Below are positions 62,594-64,000 of a stretch of DNA of 64,000 nucleotides, piece by piece; the stretch's first letter is position 1; every line of letters starts with the position of its first letter. Location of the stretch: positions 62,001 through 126,000 of the forward strand of contig MKUN01000028.1 in the NCBI GenBank assembly GCA_001897835.1, read 5' to 3'. Made by a program: the position numbers and the translations under genes. The notes below the pieces were generated by a model. That model saw nothing but the letters and a program-made list of their open reading frames with translations. It had not been told where the DNA came from and did not search any database. This DNA comes from Bacteroidetes bacterium 46-16. GTDB lineage: Bacteria > Bacteroidota > Bacteroidia > Chitinophagales > Chitinophagaceae.

Positions 62594-62781
62594 CGGGCAC
62601 AGACCGGGCAGCCTCAGTACTGCTTTCCCTGCTCAGGCGCGTTAAGGATGCTGGAGAAACCGGGCGTAAACCGGGCACAGATCGGGCATCAATCGGGCAT
62701 GTTCAAGATCATAACCAAATGATTTTCAAAAACAAACACTTGCACAATGCCCGATTCAATTTTTAACCGGGCATTCGGGCA
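62594..62781. repeat. CGGGCA repeats phased at 11 bp
   Basis: In the gap 62413-62813, CGGGCA (or CGGGCG) recurs at 62594, 62605, 62661, 62672, 62683 and 62694, with 11-base spacing inside both groups, then at 62768 and 62776, plus the inverted TGCCCG at 62748. The spacer bases are mostly A, T or C. No CRISPR-like repeat/spacer pattern and no transposase. It lies between convergent lipoprotein and GNAT genes. Confidence 0.7.
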
Positions 62782-62813
62782 CTTTGAAAAAGACGCTAAT
62801 AACAGGAGGGTAT

Positions 62814-63356
62814 TCACCGCTTCCACTCATCCTTCAGCAGTCCCGTGATCACGATATCCTCCAGGGCGCCATTGCGCAAGTGGCTCTGCCGCAGCACCCC
62901 TTCGGTACGGAAGCCCAGTTTCTCGGCTACCACGGCACTGCGGGTATTGGTGGGCACAAAATGTATCTCCAGCTTGTTCAGGTCGGTCTTCTCAAAAAGG
63001 AAATCAATGAAGCGGTGCATGCATTTCAGGATAATGCCCCGCCCTTCATGCGCCTTATCGATCCAATAGCCCAGCATGGCCTTGCGCAGAGTATGGTCCC
63101 AGTTGTGCATGCCTATGCTGCCAATGATATGCTGCTCGCTGAAGATGCCCAGGGCTATGGCCTCCTGGCTGTTGAGTTGCTGTATCGATTGCTGTATGAA
63201 CTGCATCGAGTGTTCCTGTTTCGTGGTAGGGTCCACCCAGTTGAGCCAGGGCCGCAGGTGTTGCCGCGATGCCTCCACTGCGCGAAACAGTTCCGCCGCA
63301 TCCTCCGGCTGAAAACTGCGCAGCAGCAGCGCATCATCTACCAGTATCGAAACCAT
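62814..63356 (-). CDS. GNAT-family N-acetyltransferase (RimJ/RimL-like)
   Basis: 180 residues. The acetyl-CoA site AMLGYWIDKAHEGRGIILKCM, the strand LNKLEIHFVPTNTRSAVVAEKLGF and the ending RTEGVLRQSHLRNGALEDIVITGLL are typical of RimJ/RimL-type acetyltransferases that modify ribosomal-protein or other N-termini. The exact target is unknown. The purH gene ends 17 bases upstream on the same strand, so the two are probably in an operon. Confidence 0.9.
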   Translation of the reverse strand: MVSILVDDALLLRSFQPEDAAELFRAVEASRQHLRPWLNWVDPTTKQEHSMQFIQQSIQQLNSQEAIALGIFSEQHIIGSIGMHNWDHTLRKAMLGYWIDKAHEGRGIILKCMHRFIDFLFEKTDLNKLEIHFVPTNTRSAVVAEKLGFRTEGVLRQSHLRNGALEDIVITGLLKDEWKR

Positions 63357-63372
63357 GCTATGAATATAAGCA

Positions 63373-64000
63373 TTAGTGTTTAAAGTGGCGTATGCCCGTC
63401 ATCACCATGGCCATGTTATGTGCCTTGCAATACTCAATGCTGTCATTATCGCGCACCGAGCCACCGGGTTGTATCACTGCGCTTATGCCCGCCTCGTCGG
63501 CCATCTGTACACAGTCGTTGAAGGGGAAGAAAGCATCCGATGCCATCACCGCCCCCTGCAAAGAAAAGCCGAATTGGCCCGCTTTGCCGATGGCCTGCCG
63601 CAATGCATCCACGCGGCTGGTTTGCCCGCAGCCCTTGCCCACCAGTTGTTTGTCTTTTACCAGTGCTATCGCGTTCGATTTCAGGTGCTTGCATACTATA
63701 TTGGCAAACATAAGGTCATCCCTTTCTGCAGGTGTGCAGGGCCTTGCACCCGCATCGTTCCATGTGTCGAAGTTTGCCCGGTCGGCATCCTGCACCAGCA
63801 CACCGTTCAGGATGCGCTTGTATTCTTTCACCAGGTGCAGCCCTTCTTTTTGCTGCAGCAGTATGCGGTTCTTCTTGCTCTTCAGCAGGGCCAGTGCATC
63901 TTCATCAAATGCAGGCGCTACCAGTATCTCGAAGAACAGCTCATTTATTTTTTCGGCTACAGCTTTATCTATAGTTTGATTGGTGATGAGCACACCGCCA
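63373..64000 (-). CDS. purH: Bifunctional AICAR transformylase/IMP cyclohydrolase, C-terminal part, cut by window edge
   Basis: The C-terminal 209 residues (about 40 percent of PurH) are visible and the frame runs off the right edge. The AICAR transformylase region shows LVKDKQLVGKGCGQTSRVDA and MASDAFFPFNDCVQMADEAGI, then IQPGGSVRDNDSIEYC, which hold the Lys-His-type folate and AICAR site. It carries out the last two steps of IMP synthesis. Its upstream end is outside the window. Confidence 0.95.
   Translation of the reverse strand, partial: GGVLITNQTIDKAVAEKINELFFEILVAPAFDEDALALLKSKKNRILLQQKEGLHLVKEYKRILNGVLVQDADRANFDTWNDAGARPCTPAERDDLMFANIVCKHLKSNAIALVKDKQLVGKGCGQTSRVDALRQAIGKAGQFGFSLQGAVMASDAFFPFNDCVQMADEAGISAVIQPGGSVRDNDSIEYCKAHNMAMVMTGIRHFKH

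Noticed and set aside
62551-62766. TTG-started frame of 71 aa through the CGGGCA repeats
   Set aside because: The protein looks like repeat translation (GTDRA words) and starts only at TTG; kept as a doubt in the repeat finding.
62594-62781. CGGGCA copies as a CRISPR or IS-end
   Set aside because: Repeat unit is 6 bp with 5-bp spacers, and there is no transposase or terminal inverted repeat.
1-64000. tRNA, rRNA, CRISPR, prophage or insertion sequence
   Set aside because: I looked for TTCGA-type T-loops, repeat/spacer patterns and transposase or integrase motifs and found none I could support.

Overview
The window is a dense stretch of a Bacteroidota chromosome, most likely from the Chitinophagaceae or a close relative. 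This rests on type IX secretion (T9SS) cargo domains, the Bacteroidetes promoter form TTTG-N20/21-TAnnTTTG (seen before rplU, pyrG, rpmH and in a gap at 62477), and FadL, TonB receptor and lipoprotein genes with Bacteroidetes layouts. I saw no rRNA, tRNA, insertion sequence, phage or CRISPR array. The left edge cuts a thioredoxin-like gene and the right edge cuts purH.

Layout. 1-6 kb: thioredoxin, glnS, ridA/tsaB on a palindromic divergent promoter, an ArsR-fold regulator, a hexapeptide protein, and the rpmH-rnpA-yidD cluster. 6-18 kb: Nudix, a FadL/SGNH-hydrolase pair, an LRR protein, a T9SS cargo, an S41 protease, a zinc-metallopeptidase-like protein with a disrupted signal peptide, a GH3-type adenylase, rplU-rpmA, a Lys/Ala-repeat histone-like gene and an AraC regulator. 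18-31 kb: a flippase, korB without korA, carboxypeptidase-regulatory-domain proteins, murI, dnaN, a TfoX-like protein, pyrG and a large type-B T9SS protein. 31-47 kb: a cytoplasmic trypsin-like protein, a fatty-acid hydroxylase, an RND/MMPL exporter, an omega-amidase, a toxin-antitoxin pair with a frameshifted toxin, EamA/glycosyltransferase, tatA, priA, clpX, and a thyA-folA-methyltransferase-remnant run. 47-64 kb: GT2, a gamma-carbonic-anhydrase-like protein, two paralogous outer-membrane barrels, icmF, a TonB receptor under a TPP riboswitch, a thioredoxin-fold T9SS cargo, three tandem paralogous lipoproteins (the third broken by an in-frame amber codon), another lipoprotein, a repeat-filled intergenic region, a GNAT enzyme and purH.

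Most genes are housekeeping or envelope functions. The parts that stand out are an apparent ATT start for rnpA, two single-base homopolymer frameshifts, the tandem lipoprotein family, the signal-less trypsin-like protein, the Lys/Ala histone-like gene, a methyltransferase shrunk to its two ends, a TonB-plug/vWA chimera, and a consensus promoter leading into 11-bp-phased CGGGCA repeats. I found no clear defence or other multi-gene novel system. The best candidates for undescribed biology are the 62.5 kb repeat locus and the signal-less protease at 31.3 kb.
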